Assembly (NCBI RefSeq): GCF_008107445.1
Contig: NZ_VSLD01000004.1
Coordinates: 124,001 to 188,000, forward strand
DNA from: Arthrobacter echini
GTDB taxonomy: Bacteria > Actinomycetota > Actinomycetes > Actinomycetales > Micrococcaceae
Direction of reading: 5' to 3'
DNA: 64,000 nt
Both the position numbers and the translations under genes were made by a program. Positions 20,277 through 31,589 of the stretch are shown here, piece by piece. Numbering within the stretch: the first letter of the stretch is position 1; the number at the start of each line of letters is the position of its first letter. The notes under the pieces were generated by a model that saw only the letters and a list, made by a program, of their open reading frames with translations, did not search any database and was not told the DNA's origin.

Positions 20277-20540
20277 TCAGGGACGGGTGCGCGACCCGTA
20301 GCGCTGGATCAGATCCGTCAGCGCCAGGACGGCGATGATGATGGACGCCGCAACCGCCACCAGCATCATGTACAGGCCCGTCAGCATCACCATGGCCGAA
20401 CTGGCATCGCGGAGGAAGTCGATCCCACCGACCGCCCCGACGATCCAGAAGATGGACACTCCGAGGAGTGCGCCCACCGACGGCAGTGCCCTCCAGTTGT
20501 CCTTGAGCCACTGAGTCGGTCGTGTGCTTGAGATCCCCAT
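20277..20540 (-). CDS. Small two-span membrane protein, unknown
   Basis: The 87-residue protein has two hydrophobic helices (VGALLGVSIFWIVGAVGG and LTGLYMMLVAVAASIIIAVL) and a short basic C-terminus (IQRYGSRTRP). The ATG at 20540 has GGAG 10 bases upstream; an ATG at 20549 is an alternative but would place GGAG too close. It lies between the YdjM-like gene and the proline-rich surface protein, all on the same strand. No function can be read. Confidence 0.65.
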   Translation of the reverse strand: MGISSTRPTQWLKDNWRALPSVGALLGVSIFWIVGAVGGIDFLRDASSAMVMLTGLYMMLVAVAASIIIAVLALTDLIQRYGSRTRP

Positions 20541-20617
20541 GAGCGCCATGCTCCAAGTGTCGGACCCGCGTGGCGGGGGAGCGTCGGCGACACGTATCGA
20601 ACAGGTCACGATTGGGC

Positions 20618-21433
20618 TCAGTGCGAGGTACGGCTCCCGGGCAGGCCGAACAGCTTGACGAGTCCGGCGACGCACCCGATGATCACCACGGACAACACGG
20701 CGAGGAGGGGGACATTCGGCTCCGACCGGGAAGTGGCGGGCTCGAGGGACACCGGCTCGGCAGTGGCGCTCGCGGTGGGCGAGGACTCGGGGCTCGCGCT
20801 GGCCGACGGCGAGGGTGTAGGCGTCTTCGTCGCTCTCGGTGTCTTCGTGGCAGAGGGGGTCGGAGCGGGTTCGGGCTCCACCGGCACCACCGGCACCACC
20901 GGCAATACCGGCACCGGTGCAGGAGCAGGTATCGGGACGGGCACAGGGGCGGGAACCGGGGCGGGTGCCGGTGGCAGAACGGGCGGTGCGATCGGCTGCG
21001 GGGCCGGCGCGGGCGGCGCAGGTGCAGGAGCAGGAGCAGGGGCTGGTGCGGGCGCAGGGGCCGGAGGAGGTGGGGGAGGCGTTGTCGGGGGCGTTGTCGG
21101 GTCGGAAGTGGGCGTCTTCGTCGGGGCGGGGCTGGGAGGAGGCGGGGGTTCAGGTGTTGATGTCTCGGGCGGCGGCGTCTTCTTGGATGCTGCCGGATCA
21201 CCGCCGGGTGTCATGCCCTTGTCGCCGTCGGCGGTCTCCTCCGTCAGCTGTGACTCGGTACCGGGATCGGTCTCGGGATCGGTGTCGACATCGGGATCGA
21301 CGGTCTCCTGCTGCGTCGTCGTCGGACGCGTGGTCGTGTCGTCGACGGCCAGGGCGCCGGGCGCACCGAACGACAGGCCCGCGCCCGTGACGATGGCCGT
21401 AGCGGCAAGGGCCTGCGTCCACTTTCTTCCCAT
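20618..21433 (-). CDS. Secreted proline/alanine-rich surface protein with C-terminal anchor helix
   Basis: The 271-residue protein has a signal peptide (MGRKWTQALAATAIVTGAG, cleavage after ALA-V likely), an acidic/Thr-rich segment, then ~130 residues of Pro-Ala and Pro-Val repeats and a Ser/Thr-Pro run. A hydrophobic helix (LLAVLSVVIIGCVAGLVKLF) and short basic tail follow. No LPxTG sorting motif is seen, so it is more likely held in the membrane with the Pro-rich part crossing the wall. The layout resembles a stalk or spacer; no binding domain is visible. Confidence 0.75.
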   Translation of the reverse strand: MGRKWTQALAATAIVTGAGLSFGAPGALAVDDTTTRPTTTQQETVDPDVDTDPETDPGTESQLTEETADGDKGMTPGGDPAASKKTPPPETSTPEPPPPPSPAPTKTPTSDPTTPPTTPPPPPPAPAPAPAPAPAPAPAPPAPAPQPIAPPVLPPAPAPVPAPVPVPIPAPAPVPVLPVVPVVPVEPEPAPTPSATKTPRATKTPTPSPSASASPESSPTASATAEPVSLEPATSRSEPNVPLLAVLSVVIIGCVAGLVKLFGLPGSRTSH

Positions 21434-21514
21434 GATGTCCCAGTCTCCAGACCGTGTTCGAGCGTCAGACGTACCGCTCCATAGTGTCATGCGGGCGGCC
21501 CCGCAAAGGCAGCA

Positions 21515-22381
21515 TCATCGGCCCGTCCGCTGATCCCCCTCCGGGGGTCCGAGGAGGCGGGCCGCGTCGGCCCGCGCCAGGAGCTGAGCGTCCGTGAGGG
21601 TGCTCCCACGCAGGAAGCCGTTCTCGCGCAGCAGCAGTCTGATCTCCTCGACGGAGTACGGGTCGGGCCAGCGATTGTGCGCCACCACGTGGCAACTGCC
21701 GCAGAGGGGGACCAGATCGCTCAGTGGATCGATCTCGTAGTCGGTGTCGACGAAACCCGGCGGCGTCACGTGGTGTACCTGGACCAGGTCGCGGGCCACC
21801 GTGCCGTAGCGCTGTTCCATGTCGAGCCCGCACGCATGGCACGCCGAGCCTCGATAGGCAAGGACCGTGCGCCGCAGCTCGGGATCCTGCTCGTACCTGT
21901 TGATCAGTACTCTGCGGACGGCTCGGGAGGGTAGGGACCCCGGAATGGGGTCCAGCGCTCCCCGCTCCGGCTGTGCGGCCCCGGTCCAGAGCCTGCGCAG
22001 CGTGCGCGCCGTCGCTCGATCCACCGGCTGCACCCCCTCCTCCAGCCGAAGCTCCGGCAGTTCCTCCTCGAGCCGGGTCAGGGCCACCTGATCGCCGAGG
22101 GGGAGCAGGAGGTCGACGTCGACCGCGACCTGGATCGTCGTCGCGTCAGCTGCCCCGGAGCCTACCCAGCCCACGGTGCCGTGGCCGCTGAGCCCGCACA
22201 TCGCGGAGCGGGCGCCGATGATCACGAGCCATACCTCCAGCTCCGGAGCGGGCCGAAGTGCCGACGGGAACCCCCACAGCTGTCGGAGCAGACCGCGGGC
22301 CTGGACGGTCCGCACCGCCGCGGCATGACTTCCGGCCCAGACCGGCCGGTCGGGGTCCCATGCGAGGATGACTGCCTCCAT
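21515..22381 (-). CDS. HNH endonuclease domain protein
   Basis: The 288-residue protein carries a C-terminal HNH module: zinc-type CHACGLDMEQRYG, the catalytic VQVHHVTPPG, then VPLCGSCHVVAHNRW. This arrangement is that of McrA-like HNH nucleases. The N-terminal ~150 residues (EAVILAWDPDRPVW onward) are not recognised and may recognise DNA or regulate. The start at 22381 is divergent from the App1 gene, 94 bases away. Role in defence or DNA repair is open. Confidence 0.8.
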   Translation of the reverse strand: MEAVILAWDPDRPVWAGSHAAAVRTVQARGLLRQLWGFPSALRPAPELEVWLVIIGARSAMCGLSGHGTVGWVGSGAADATTIQVAVDVDLLLPLGDQVALTRLEEELPELRLEEGVQPVDRATARTLRRLWTGAAQPERGALDPIPGSLPSRAVRRVLINRYEQDPELRRTVLAYRGSACHACGLDMEQRYGTVARDLVQVHHVTPPGFVDTDYEIDPLSDLVPLCGSCHVVAHNRWPDPYSVEEIRLLLRENGFLRGSTLTDAQLLARADAARLLGPPEGDQRTGR

Positions 22382-22475
22382 GGGCCCGAGTGTGTCACGA
22401 CCGGTGCCGGGCTGCCGAGCTCCCGCCGTCGAACTCCGCCGTCGGTCGTGCGGGCTGCATGGAAGACTGGGGACC

Positions 22476-23612
22476 ATGCGCCCTCGTCATGCCCTGTCCT
22501 TCCTCCGGCCTGCCCGTCCCATCCCGGATTCGCCGGCCTCCGGGTCGGAAGCCGGCAACATCGCGCTTCGCCTCGACGACGCCTGGCTCGGGTTCCAGAC
22601 GCGTCGCGCCCTCCGGCTGGGACGTAGGGAGACGGTCATCCCGTACACCGGGTACGGCACGACGTCGTGGGTCCGGGTGCTGGCGCGGGTGGTCCTCAGC
22701 GACCCGAGGGACAGCGAGCGCGGCCCCGAGGAGGGACCGCTCAGGCCTCTGCAGGAGGGCATCCGGGGCTGGCGGAACTTCACGAGCCCGCCGGTCGCCG
22801 ACGCCGTCGTGCGGGTGACCATCGGGGATACCGTGCACGAGGTCGGGGCGGACCACGGCGGCGTGGTCGACGCCCGGATCCAGGTGGCCCTGGAGGCCGG
22901 GTGGCACACGGTCTCGATGCAGTCCGGGCAGTCCAGGTCCGTGGAGGCGCCCGTGCGTATCGTGTCCGACCGCGCGGAGTTCGGCGTCGTGTCAGACATC
23001 GACGACACCGTCATGGTCACAGCACTTCCCAGGCCGTTCCTGGCGGCGTGGAACACCTTCGTCCTCGACGAACATGCCCGGACCCCCACCCCGGGGATGG
23101 CCGTGCTCTACGAGCGGATCGTGCGCACGATCCCCTCGGCGCCGGTGCTCTACCTCTCCACCGGTGCCTGGAACGTGGCGCCGGCCCTGTCGAGGTTCCT
23201 CTCGCGCAATCTGTACCCGGCGGGTCCCAAGCTCCTCACCGACTGGGGCCCCACGCGTGACCGCTGGTTCCGCAGCGGCCAGCAGCACAAGCGGTCGGCT
23301 CTCGAGCGGCTCGCCGAGGAGTTCCCGGGCGTCCGATGGCTGCTGGTGGGAGACGACGGCCAGCACGACGAGGCCATCTATTCCGACTTCGCCCAGCGCC
23401 ATCCGGAGAACGTCCGGGCGATCGCCATCCGGCAGCTGTCCGTCGGCGAGGCCGTGCTCGCGGGTGGCCGCTCCAAATCCGGCGTACGGGCCACACCGGG
23501 AGTTCCGTGGATCTACGCTCCCGACGGCGCAGGAATGTCGGTGGAGCTCGAGAAACTGGGGGTCATCGTCGGCGAGACCCGTTCTGCCGGAGAACCCGAG
23601 GAGACCCACTGA
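22476..23612 (+). CDS. App1-type phosphatidate phosphatase family protein (DUF2183)
   Basis: The 378-residue protein has a HAD-like catalytic region with VVSDIDDTVMVTALP (D-x-D-x-T, near residue 172) and the second conserved block HKRSALERLAEEFP followed by WLLVGDDGQHDEAIY. These are the marks of the yeast App1/DUF2183 family, which dephosphorylates phosphatidate. The N-terminal ~130 residues form a beta-rich domain. ATG at 22476 follows GGGGA. In bacteria the substrate is not established. metF follows after 20 bases. Confidence 0.85.
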   Translation: MRPRHALSFLRPARPIPDSPASGSEAGNIALRLDDAWLGFQTRRALRLGRRETVIPYTGYGTTSWVRVLARVVLSDPRDSERGPEEGPLRPLQEGIRGWRNFTSPPVADAVVRVTIGDTVHEVGADHGGVVDARIQVALEAGWHTVSMQSGQSRSVEAPVRIVSDRAEFGVVSDIDDTVMVTALPRPFLAAWNTFVLDEHARTPTPGMAVLYERIVRTIPSAPVLYLSTGAWNVAPALSRFLSRNLYPAGPKLLTDWGPTRDRWFRSGQQHKRSALERLAEEFPGVRWLLVGDDGQHDEAIYSDFAQRHPENVRAIAIRQLSVGEAVLAGGRSKSGVRATPGVPWIYAPDGAGMSVELEKLGVIVGETRSAGEPEETH

Positions 23613-23632
23613 CCCTGCCCGAAGGACCACAG

Positions 23633-24535
23633 ATGACGCCCAGAACGTATCCGGCACTCTCCTACGAGCTGTATCCGCCGCGCAACGCGAAGGCTGTGGG
23701 CCCCCTGTGGGCCACCATCCGCCGGCTGGAGGCCACGCGCCCCGACTTCGTCTCGGTCACCTACGGTGCTGCGGGAAGCAACAGGGAGGCGGCGATCGAC
23801 CTCCTGCGACGGCTGCTGACGGAGACAACGCTGAAGCCGCTGGCTCATCTGACGAGCGTGGGGAGCAGCCGGGCCGAACTCGTCGGGATCATCGAGCGGC
23901 TCCTCGGCGGAGGGGTCCGGGGCATCCTCGCACTGCGCGGTGATGCCCCCGACGGCGTGGAGCCCGGGTCCGGCGACGTGGAGCACGCCGACGAGCTCGT
24001 CCGGCTGATCCGCGACGTGGAAGCGCAGCGCACGGCCCAGCTCGCAGCCGGCCGGGTCTCCATCGGGGTCGCCGCCTACGCGACCCGCCATCCCGACTCT
24101 CCCAGTATCGAGAGGGACATCGAGGTACTCCTCGCCAAGGAGGCCGTCGGGGCCGATTTCGCCATCACCCAGGTGTTCTTCCACGCCTCCGACTACTCGA
24201 AGCTGGTCAGCAGGGCGGAGCGGGCCGGCGTCACCATCCCGATCATCCCCGGCGTCATGCCCATGACCAGCTCCCGTCGGCTGACGAAACTGGGCAGTCT
24301 GGCCGGCATTGACGTCGACGACGCCTTCCGGGCACGGCTCGACGACGCCGCCTCCGACGAGGAACGCCGCAGCATCGGCGTCGCGGCGACCGTCGAGCTC
24401 GCGCGCGCGGCCCTCGACGAGGGCGCCCCGGGTGTCCATCTGTACACCTTCAACGAGCATGCTGCGGCACTCGCGGTCCTGGACGCCCTGGAACTGGAGC
24501 GCCCGCCCGAAGCAGGCCTCGCGGCATCCATGTAG
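23633..24535 (+). CDS. metF: Methylenetetrahydrofolate reductase
   Basis: MetF reduces 5,10-methylene-THF to 5-methyl-THF, the methyl donor for methionine synthesis, with FAD. The 300-residue length fits bacterial MetF. Seen are SYELYPPRN at the N-terminus (catalytic Glu), FVSVTYGAAGS, ILALRGDAP, GADFAITQVFF, IIPGVMPMTS and the C-terminal GVHLYTFNE. ATG at 23633 follows GAAGGA. It is convergent with the LysR gene; only 29 bases separate their stops. Confidence 0.93.
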   Translation: MTPRTYPALSYELYPPRNAKAVGPLWATIRRLEATRPDFVSVTYGAAGSNREAAIDLLRRLLTETTLKPLAHLTSVGSSRAELVGIIERLLGGGVRGILALRGDAPDGVEPGSGDVEHADELVRLIRDVEAQRTAQLAAGRVSIGVAAYATRHPDSPSIERDIEVLLAKEAVGADFAITQVFFHASDYSKLVSRAERAGVTIPIIPGVMPMTSSRRLTKLGSLAGIDVDDAFRARLDDAASDEERRSIGVAATVELARAALDEGAPGVHLYTFNEHAAALAVLDALELERPPEAGLAASM

Positions 24536-24564
24536 TACCCGGCCCGGGTTTTCTGCCGGGCGTT

Positions 24565-25497
24565 CTACTGGGCGGCGGTGTGCCGTGGGCCGATGCTGTG
24601 GCTGCGCAGGATGTCCGCCAGCTGGCCCATGAAGAGCCTGACCCGCGCGTCGTCGGCGTCTCCCGTGCGCAGGGCGAAGATGCTGCGGGCCAGCCTGATC
24701 TCCGGGACGTCCAGGACCACGATGCCCTCGGGTCTGTTGACCATGGCGAGCTCGGGGACGAGGGCGGCGCCCAGCCCGGCGGACGTGAGCTCGAGGCTCG
24801 CGTTGAAGTCGTCGCAGTAGGCCGAGATGCGGGGGTGGAGATTGCAGCTCGCGAAGAGGCGTTCGATCACCGTGGCATCGGCGGTCCCGGGATGATGCAT
24901 GATCCAGGGCATGTCGGCGAGCTGGTCGGCACTCACGCGCGATCCGCTGCGGATGCCCCAGCTCGCGGGCAGGATGACGCGGAAATCGTCGTCGCCGATC
25001 CACTCCCGGCTGAGCGTGGACGGCCACGCGAGTCCTGCCTGTCCCACCTGGTAGACGAGGGCCAGATCCAGCTCGCCGCCGGTCCGCAGGCCCTGGATGG
25101 TGTGCGCCGGTTCCCCCACGAAGAGGCGGAGGGTGATCCCGAGGCGCTGCCACTCGGGCTGGCGCAGGAGGCGGGGGAGGGCGAAGGTCGCGAGGCTGGG
25201 AAAGATCCCGAGGCGAAGCTCGCGTGTGGTCCCAGAGTGGGCGCGGGCCGTCGAGGCGAGGAGCGCGTCGATGTCTGTCAGGACCTTCGCGGCGTGCCGG
25301 GACAGGGCCAGTGCGGCATCGGTCGGGACGGCGCTCCTTGCGGCCCGGGTGAAGAGCGTGGCGCCGGTGTCGCGCTCCAGGGCGGACATCTGCTGCGAGA
25401 CCGCCGACGCCGTGTAGCCGAGGCTCGTCGCGGCAGCGCTGAAGGACCCGTGCCGGATCACCTCGAGCAGGGTGCGCAGATGGGTCGGATTGACCAT
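24565..25497 (-). CDS. LysR-family transcriptional regulator
   Basis: The 310-residue protein has the LysR winged helix at residues 1-60 (LLEVIRHGSFSAAATSLGYT, SAVSQQMSALERDTG) and a periplasmic-binding-protein-like effector domain (residues ~90-300). The ATG at 25497 with GAGAGG 6 bases upstream is preferred over an ATG 15 bases further up. Its convergent neighbour is metF, and it is divergent from nrdHIEF across a 527-base gap, so its target is not evident. Confidence 0.9.
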   Translation of the reverse strand: MVNPTHLRTLLEVIRHGSFSAAATSLGYTASAVSQQMSALERDTGATLFTRAARSAVPTDAALALSRHAAKVLTDIDALLASTARAHSGTTRELRLGIFPSLATFALPRLLRQPEWQRLGITLRLFVGEPAHTIQGLRTGGELDLALVYQVGQAGLAWPSTLSREWIGDDDFRVILPASWGIRSGSRVSADQLADMPWIMHHPGTADATVIERLFASCNLHPRISAYCDDFNASLELTSAGLGAALVPELAMVNRPEGIVVLDVPEIRLARSIFALRTGDADDARVRLFMGQLADILRSHSIGPRHTAAQ

Positions 25498-26024
25498 CGG
25501 GATCCTCTCCACCGTGCCGGACGTCCAGGTGCTGACGGGGCGCCGTGCCGTGTTCCGTCCCGAGCCCCATCGAGCCTACCTGCGACGGGCTGCGGGGCGG
25601 GCGATGCGACCGCCCGGACGTCGTTCGCGACACGCCGTGGAAGTGCGACACGGTCGCTTTTTTCCTGTGGGGGAAGTACTCCACAGGGTGTGGGTGGAGG
25701 CATGGAGGAGCCTCCGGAACGGCTCATTCCCGGGCTTCGCGGAGCCCCCGATCTGTGGACATCGTGTGGACGACCTGCGGTGTAAATGACATACTTGTAA
25801 TACATCATCTAGGGGTTCGCGCCACCGGCGTGCACTAGATGTAGTATCGAAGTACAGAACCAGCCGCTGGACGAACAGAGGCCGGGGGACGCGGGAATCC
25901 CAGGATTCCTCTCATTTCCGGGCCGTGCACCACGAAGTACACCAGCCCTCTGTCGACGCAGGACCCAGCACGTGAAGAACCAGTCAGCACAAGATTCAGC
26001 AGTAGAGAAAAAGGGGACCAGGAC
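25498..26024 (+). promoter_or_regulatory. Intergenic control region between the LysR gene and nrdH
   Basis: These 527 bases hold no convincing gene. They contain a 7-bp inverted repeat CCTGTGG/CCACAGG with 10-base spacer at 25664-25687, an AT-richer stretch around 25780-25850 that is the likely nrdH promoter, and the two NrdR-like boxes listed separately. About 175 bases of leader lie between the boxes and nrdH. AGAAAAAGGGG precedes the nrdH start. Confidence 0.6.
25800..25847 (+). promoter_or_regulatory. Tandem NrdR boxes upstream of nrdHIEF
   Basis: Box 1 is ATACATCATCTAGGGG (25800-25815). Box 2 is GCACTAGATGTAGTAT (25832-25847), whose reverse complement matches box 1 at 12 of 16 positions and resembles the actinobacterial ACTACATCTAGTG-type NrdR site. 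The 32-bp offset is the three-helical-turn spacing known for paired NrdR boxes. NrdR with ATP/dATP should repress the operon here. Confidence 0.75.
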
Positions 26025-26270
26025 ATGACAGTCACGGTGTACACGAAACCAGCGTGCGTGCAGTGCAATGCCACTTACCGGGCACTGGACAAAAAGGGCA
26101 TCGCCTACCAGAGCGTCGATATCTCGCAGGATCCGGCAGCACTCGAGCGGCTGCGGTCCATGGGATACATGCAGGCGCCCGTCGTCGTCACGGACAACGA
26201 CCACTGGTCGGGATTCCGCCCCGACAAGATCCACTCGATCTCCGACTCCGCCGTCAGCTCGGTGGCCTGA
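26025..26270 (+). CDS. nrdH: Glutaredoxin-like protein NrdH
   Basis: NrdH is the electron donor of class Ib ribonucleotide reductase and is itself reduced by thioredoxin reductase. The 81-residue protein has the redox motif in [14 protein letters not shown] and the NrdH-specific C-terminal [21 protein letters not shown] precedes the ATG. It is the first gene of nrdHIEF; nrdI begins 37 bases after its stop. Confidence 0.95.
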   Translation: MTVTVYTKPACVQCNATYRALDKKGIAYQSVDISQDPAALERLRSMGYMQAPVVVTDNDHWSGFRPDKIHSISDSAVSSVA

Positions 26271-26307
26271 CCGGTTCCCCCGGGGGAACCGCCGGGCGGC
26301 ATCGGTC

Positions 26308-26777
26308 ATGACCGGTATCACGATGGACGAGAGCAGGGTTTCCGCCGCTCCGGACGGTACCGGCTCGGCGGAAGGCCCGTTCACGGAAGCCCCCCTGATC
26401 TACTTCTCGTCGGTTTCGGACAACACACACCGTTTCGTCGGGAAGCTCGGCATCGAGGCCGCTCGGATGCCGCTGCTCACCAAGGACCCCACGCTGCGGG
26501 CAACGCGACCCTACGTGCTCGTGCTGCCGACGTACGGCGGGATCACCGGCAAGGGAGCCGTGCCCCGCCAGGTCGTGAAGTTCCTGAACGACGAGCGGAA
26601 CCGGAGCCTCCTGAGGGGCGTCATCGGCGCGGGCAACACCAACTTCGGGGAGACCTACTGTCTCGCCGCCGACGTCGTCGCCGCCAAGTGCGACGTCCCC
26701 GTACTGTACAGATTTGAAGTCATGGGCACGTCCGAGGACGTGGACCGAGTAACCAACGGATTGGAAGAGTTCTGGAC

Positions 26778-26781
<4 letters not shown>
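26308..26781 (+). CDS. nrdI: Flavodoxin-like protein NrdI
   Basis: NrdI supplies the oxidant that builds the dimanganese-tyrosyl radical in NrdF. The 157-residue protein has the FMN-binding [11 protein letters not shown], the VLVLPTYGG segment and [17 protein letters not shown]. The ATG at 26308 gives ~28 residues before the fold; an ATG at 26323 is a possible alternative. The stop overlaps the nrdE start (ATGA). Confidence 0.95.
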
Positions 26782-29997
<3,216 letters not shown>

Positions 29998-30041
29998 GGA
30001 CGACCCTGTACGCTTGTGAGATTCGGCTCGAGAGAGCCTGG

Positions 30042-30082
30042 AAAGGCCCGGCTCTGCGGACGACCGCAGCTCCGGGCCTTTT
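30042..30082 (+). terminator. Rho-independent terminator after nrdF
   Basis: AAAGGCCCGG pairs with CCGGGCCTTT, and an inner CTGCGG/CCGCAG stem closes the loop ACGA. TTTTCTCT follows. It lies 45 bases after the nrdF stop. Confidence 0.85.
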
Positions 30083-30132
30083 CTCTGCATCCCCCGAGCG
30101 AGCAGTAGAACGCAGGGGTCAGCGTAGACGGA

Positions 30133-30627
30133 TCAACGGATGTGGAAGCCGGCCTGTGTCACCGGCACGATGTCCGCTCTGCCGCCACCACAGTCGGCTG
30201 CTCCGGGTCCTATCCGGGGGAGCGAGAAGTTCTGCTCGCCTTCAGTGTCGAGAGTGAAAGCCACCATCTTGCCATCCAGGACGACGCCGGAGGCTGTCTC
30301 TCCCTTCGTGATCGTTCCGCTCACCTCTGTTCGACCCTCGTCGAACTCCAGGCATGTCACCCGTGCCGTGAAGCGGGACAGTCCTGACGGGCTGTGGTGG
30401 GTGAAGGACAGGTTCCCTGTGGCCGTACCGTCGCTGCCGACTTTGCCCTGGACCGAGAGCCTCCGCTGGTCCTCCGGCAGTGAACTGACAGCAGCCCCAT
30501 TGATGCGGGACGCTCCGTGCGCAGCGGTGCCGGAGTTGGTCCGGGGCGCTCCGGGATCGTATGCGAATGAGGCCTGGATAGCCGGCAGGAGTCGTCCTTC
30601 AGTGTGCAGTACTGACCCGGAGTCCAC
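30133..30627 (-). CDS. Unknown beta-rich protein, possibly N-terminally truncated
   Basis: The 164-residue open frame from a GTG at 30627 has strong alternating hydrophobic pattern in its second half (FTARVTCLEFDEG, EVSGTITKGETASG, KMVAFTLDTEGEQNFSL), like secreted beta-sandwich proteins. No signal peptide and no ribosome-binding site are seen, and the first 29 bases overlap the 3' end of the upstream PNPOx gene in another frame. It may be a remnant that lost its secretion signal, or may be translated by coupling. No function assigned. Confidence 0.5.
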   Translation of the reverse strand: MDSGSVLHTEGRLLPAIQASFAYDPGAPRTNSGTAAHGASRINGAAVSSLPEDQRRLSVQGKVGSDGTATGNLSFTHHSPSGLSRFTARVTCLEFDEGRTEVSGTITKGETASGVVLDGKMVAFTLDTEGEQNFSLPRIGPGAADCGGGRADIVPVTQAGFHIR

Positions 30628-31042
30628 GAAGCTGCGTGGGAGCGAGGCAGAAGAAGAGGTCCCGCTGTCCGGGAGCCCACGGTTCCTCGACGGCTTTCCC
30701 CCAGAGCGTCGTCAGCAGGCCCGGGTCCTCCACACGGGTCACAGGACCGTTCGCCAGGATGCTCCACCCGCTGTGTGTCTCCTTGTTCACCTGGTCGACC
30801 TGGAAAGCTGCACGGCCCAGATCGCTGGTGGCGATGATTCCGTCAGCAGAGGTCCGGAAGTAGATGCGTTCGTCCAGCACCACGTAGTGCACGGGGAAGA
30901 TGTCGAGCAGGCCGTCCCGGAAGAAGCCCAGGCGTCCCGTCGACCGGGTGCTCGCGAGTGCCCAGCACTCCGAGGGCGGCAGCGCGTCGGACGCGCGGAG
31001 AGTACCGGGCGTGCCCCAGGACGAGTCCTCGGCGGCGGTCAC
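30599..31042 (-). CDS. PNPOx-like flavin-binding split-barrel protein (copy 2)
   Basis: The 147-residue protein has the layout of the pyridoxamine-5'-phosphate-oxidase-like/NimA family: ECWALASTRSTGRLGFF, then a beta strand LDIFPVHYVVLDERIYFRTS. It is a diverged duplicate of the protein encoded just upstream and overlaps that gene by 4 bases (ATGA). Such F420- or flavin-binding proteins are frequent in DosR regulons, which fits the neighbouring DevS/DevR pair. Reaction unknown. Confidence 0.8.
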   Translation of the reverse strand: MTAAEDSSWGTPGTLRASDALPPSECWALASTRSTGRLGFFRDGLLDIFPVHYVVLDERIYFRTSADGIIATSDLGRAAFQVDQVNKETHSGWSILANGPVTRVEDPGLLTTLWGKAVEEPWAPGQRDLFFCLAPTQLRGLRVSTAH

Positions 31043-31509
31043 TGCCCCACCTGCTCGGAGGATGCAGCGGCACGAACGACGGACGGGACGAACGCACGTC
31101 CGCTGATCGAGTCCGGGACGAGCCGCATGAAGCGGTCCGTCCTCCCGCTCTCCCAGGGGTGGAGGGGTAGTTGCACCGTGTCCATGAGCTCAGCGGTGAC
31201 GGCGATGGTGGACGTGTGCCCCTTCACGACGACGCTCCACATCATCTCCTGGTCGCCACCCCACTCCGTGGTCCCGGGAGCCAGACGGCCGTCGGCTTCC
31301 AGGGCCGATGCTGCCTTCTCCGCAGCGGACGACTTGGTGCCCTCGGAGGTCCTGTAGATGAGACTGCCGTGGTCCACGACGAAGTTGATGGGAAAGATTT
31401 CCGGTCGGTCGTCGACGCACAATGCCAGACGGCCGAACGGGGCGGTGCGAAGGAGTGCCCAGCATTCGTGCGCGGGAAGAATTTTGGTGGAGGTGGGTTG
31501 AGGGTCCAT
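31039..31509 (-). CDS. PNPOx-like flavin-binding split-barrel protein (copy 1)
   Basis: The 156-residue paralogue of the next gene carries ECWALLRTAPFGRLALC, EIFPINFVVDHGSLIYRTS and EMMWSVVVKGHTSTI, typical of the PNPOx/NimA split barrel. It reads away from the DevS-like kinase gene; an 80-base gap between the two starts contains a DosR-like palindrome, so both units may answer to DevR. Its stop overlaps the start of copy 2. Confidence 0.82.
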   Translation of the reverse strand: MDPQPTSTKILPAHECWALLRTAPFGRLALCVDDRPEIFPINFVVDHGSLIYRTSEGTKSSAAEKAASALEADGRLAPGTTEWGGDQEMMWSVVVKGHTSTIAVTAELMDTVQLPLHPWESGRTDRFMRLVPDSISGRAFVPSVVRAAASSEQVGQ

Positions 31510-31542
31510 AGCGTGACACTATGAAAGTGCTGTCGGTGCGGC

Positions 31543-31560
31543 TAGGGTCCTGAGGCCCTA
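31543..31560. promoter_or_regulatory. DosR-like palindrome between PNPOx operon and devS
   Basis: TAGGGTCCTGAGGCCCTA is an imperfect palindrome with matching outer TAGGG/CCCTA arms. It fits the GGG-n(5-7)-GGCCCT layout of the mycobacterial DosR box. It sits in the 80-base divergent gap. Confidence 0.5.
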
Positions 31561-31589
31561 TCCAGGACGCAGCGGGTAGGAGAAGTGCA

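Noticed and set aside
24542-24561. Hairpin GCCCGG/CCGGGC between metF and the LysR gene as a bidirectional terminator.
   Set aside because: The stem is short and no T-run follows on either strand, so I could not support it.
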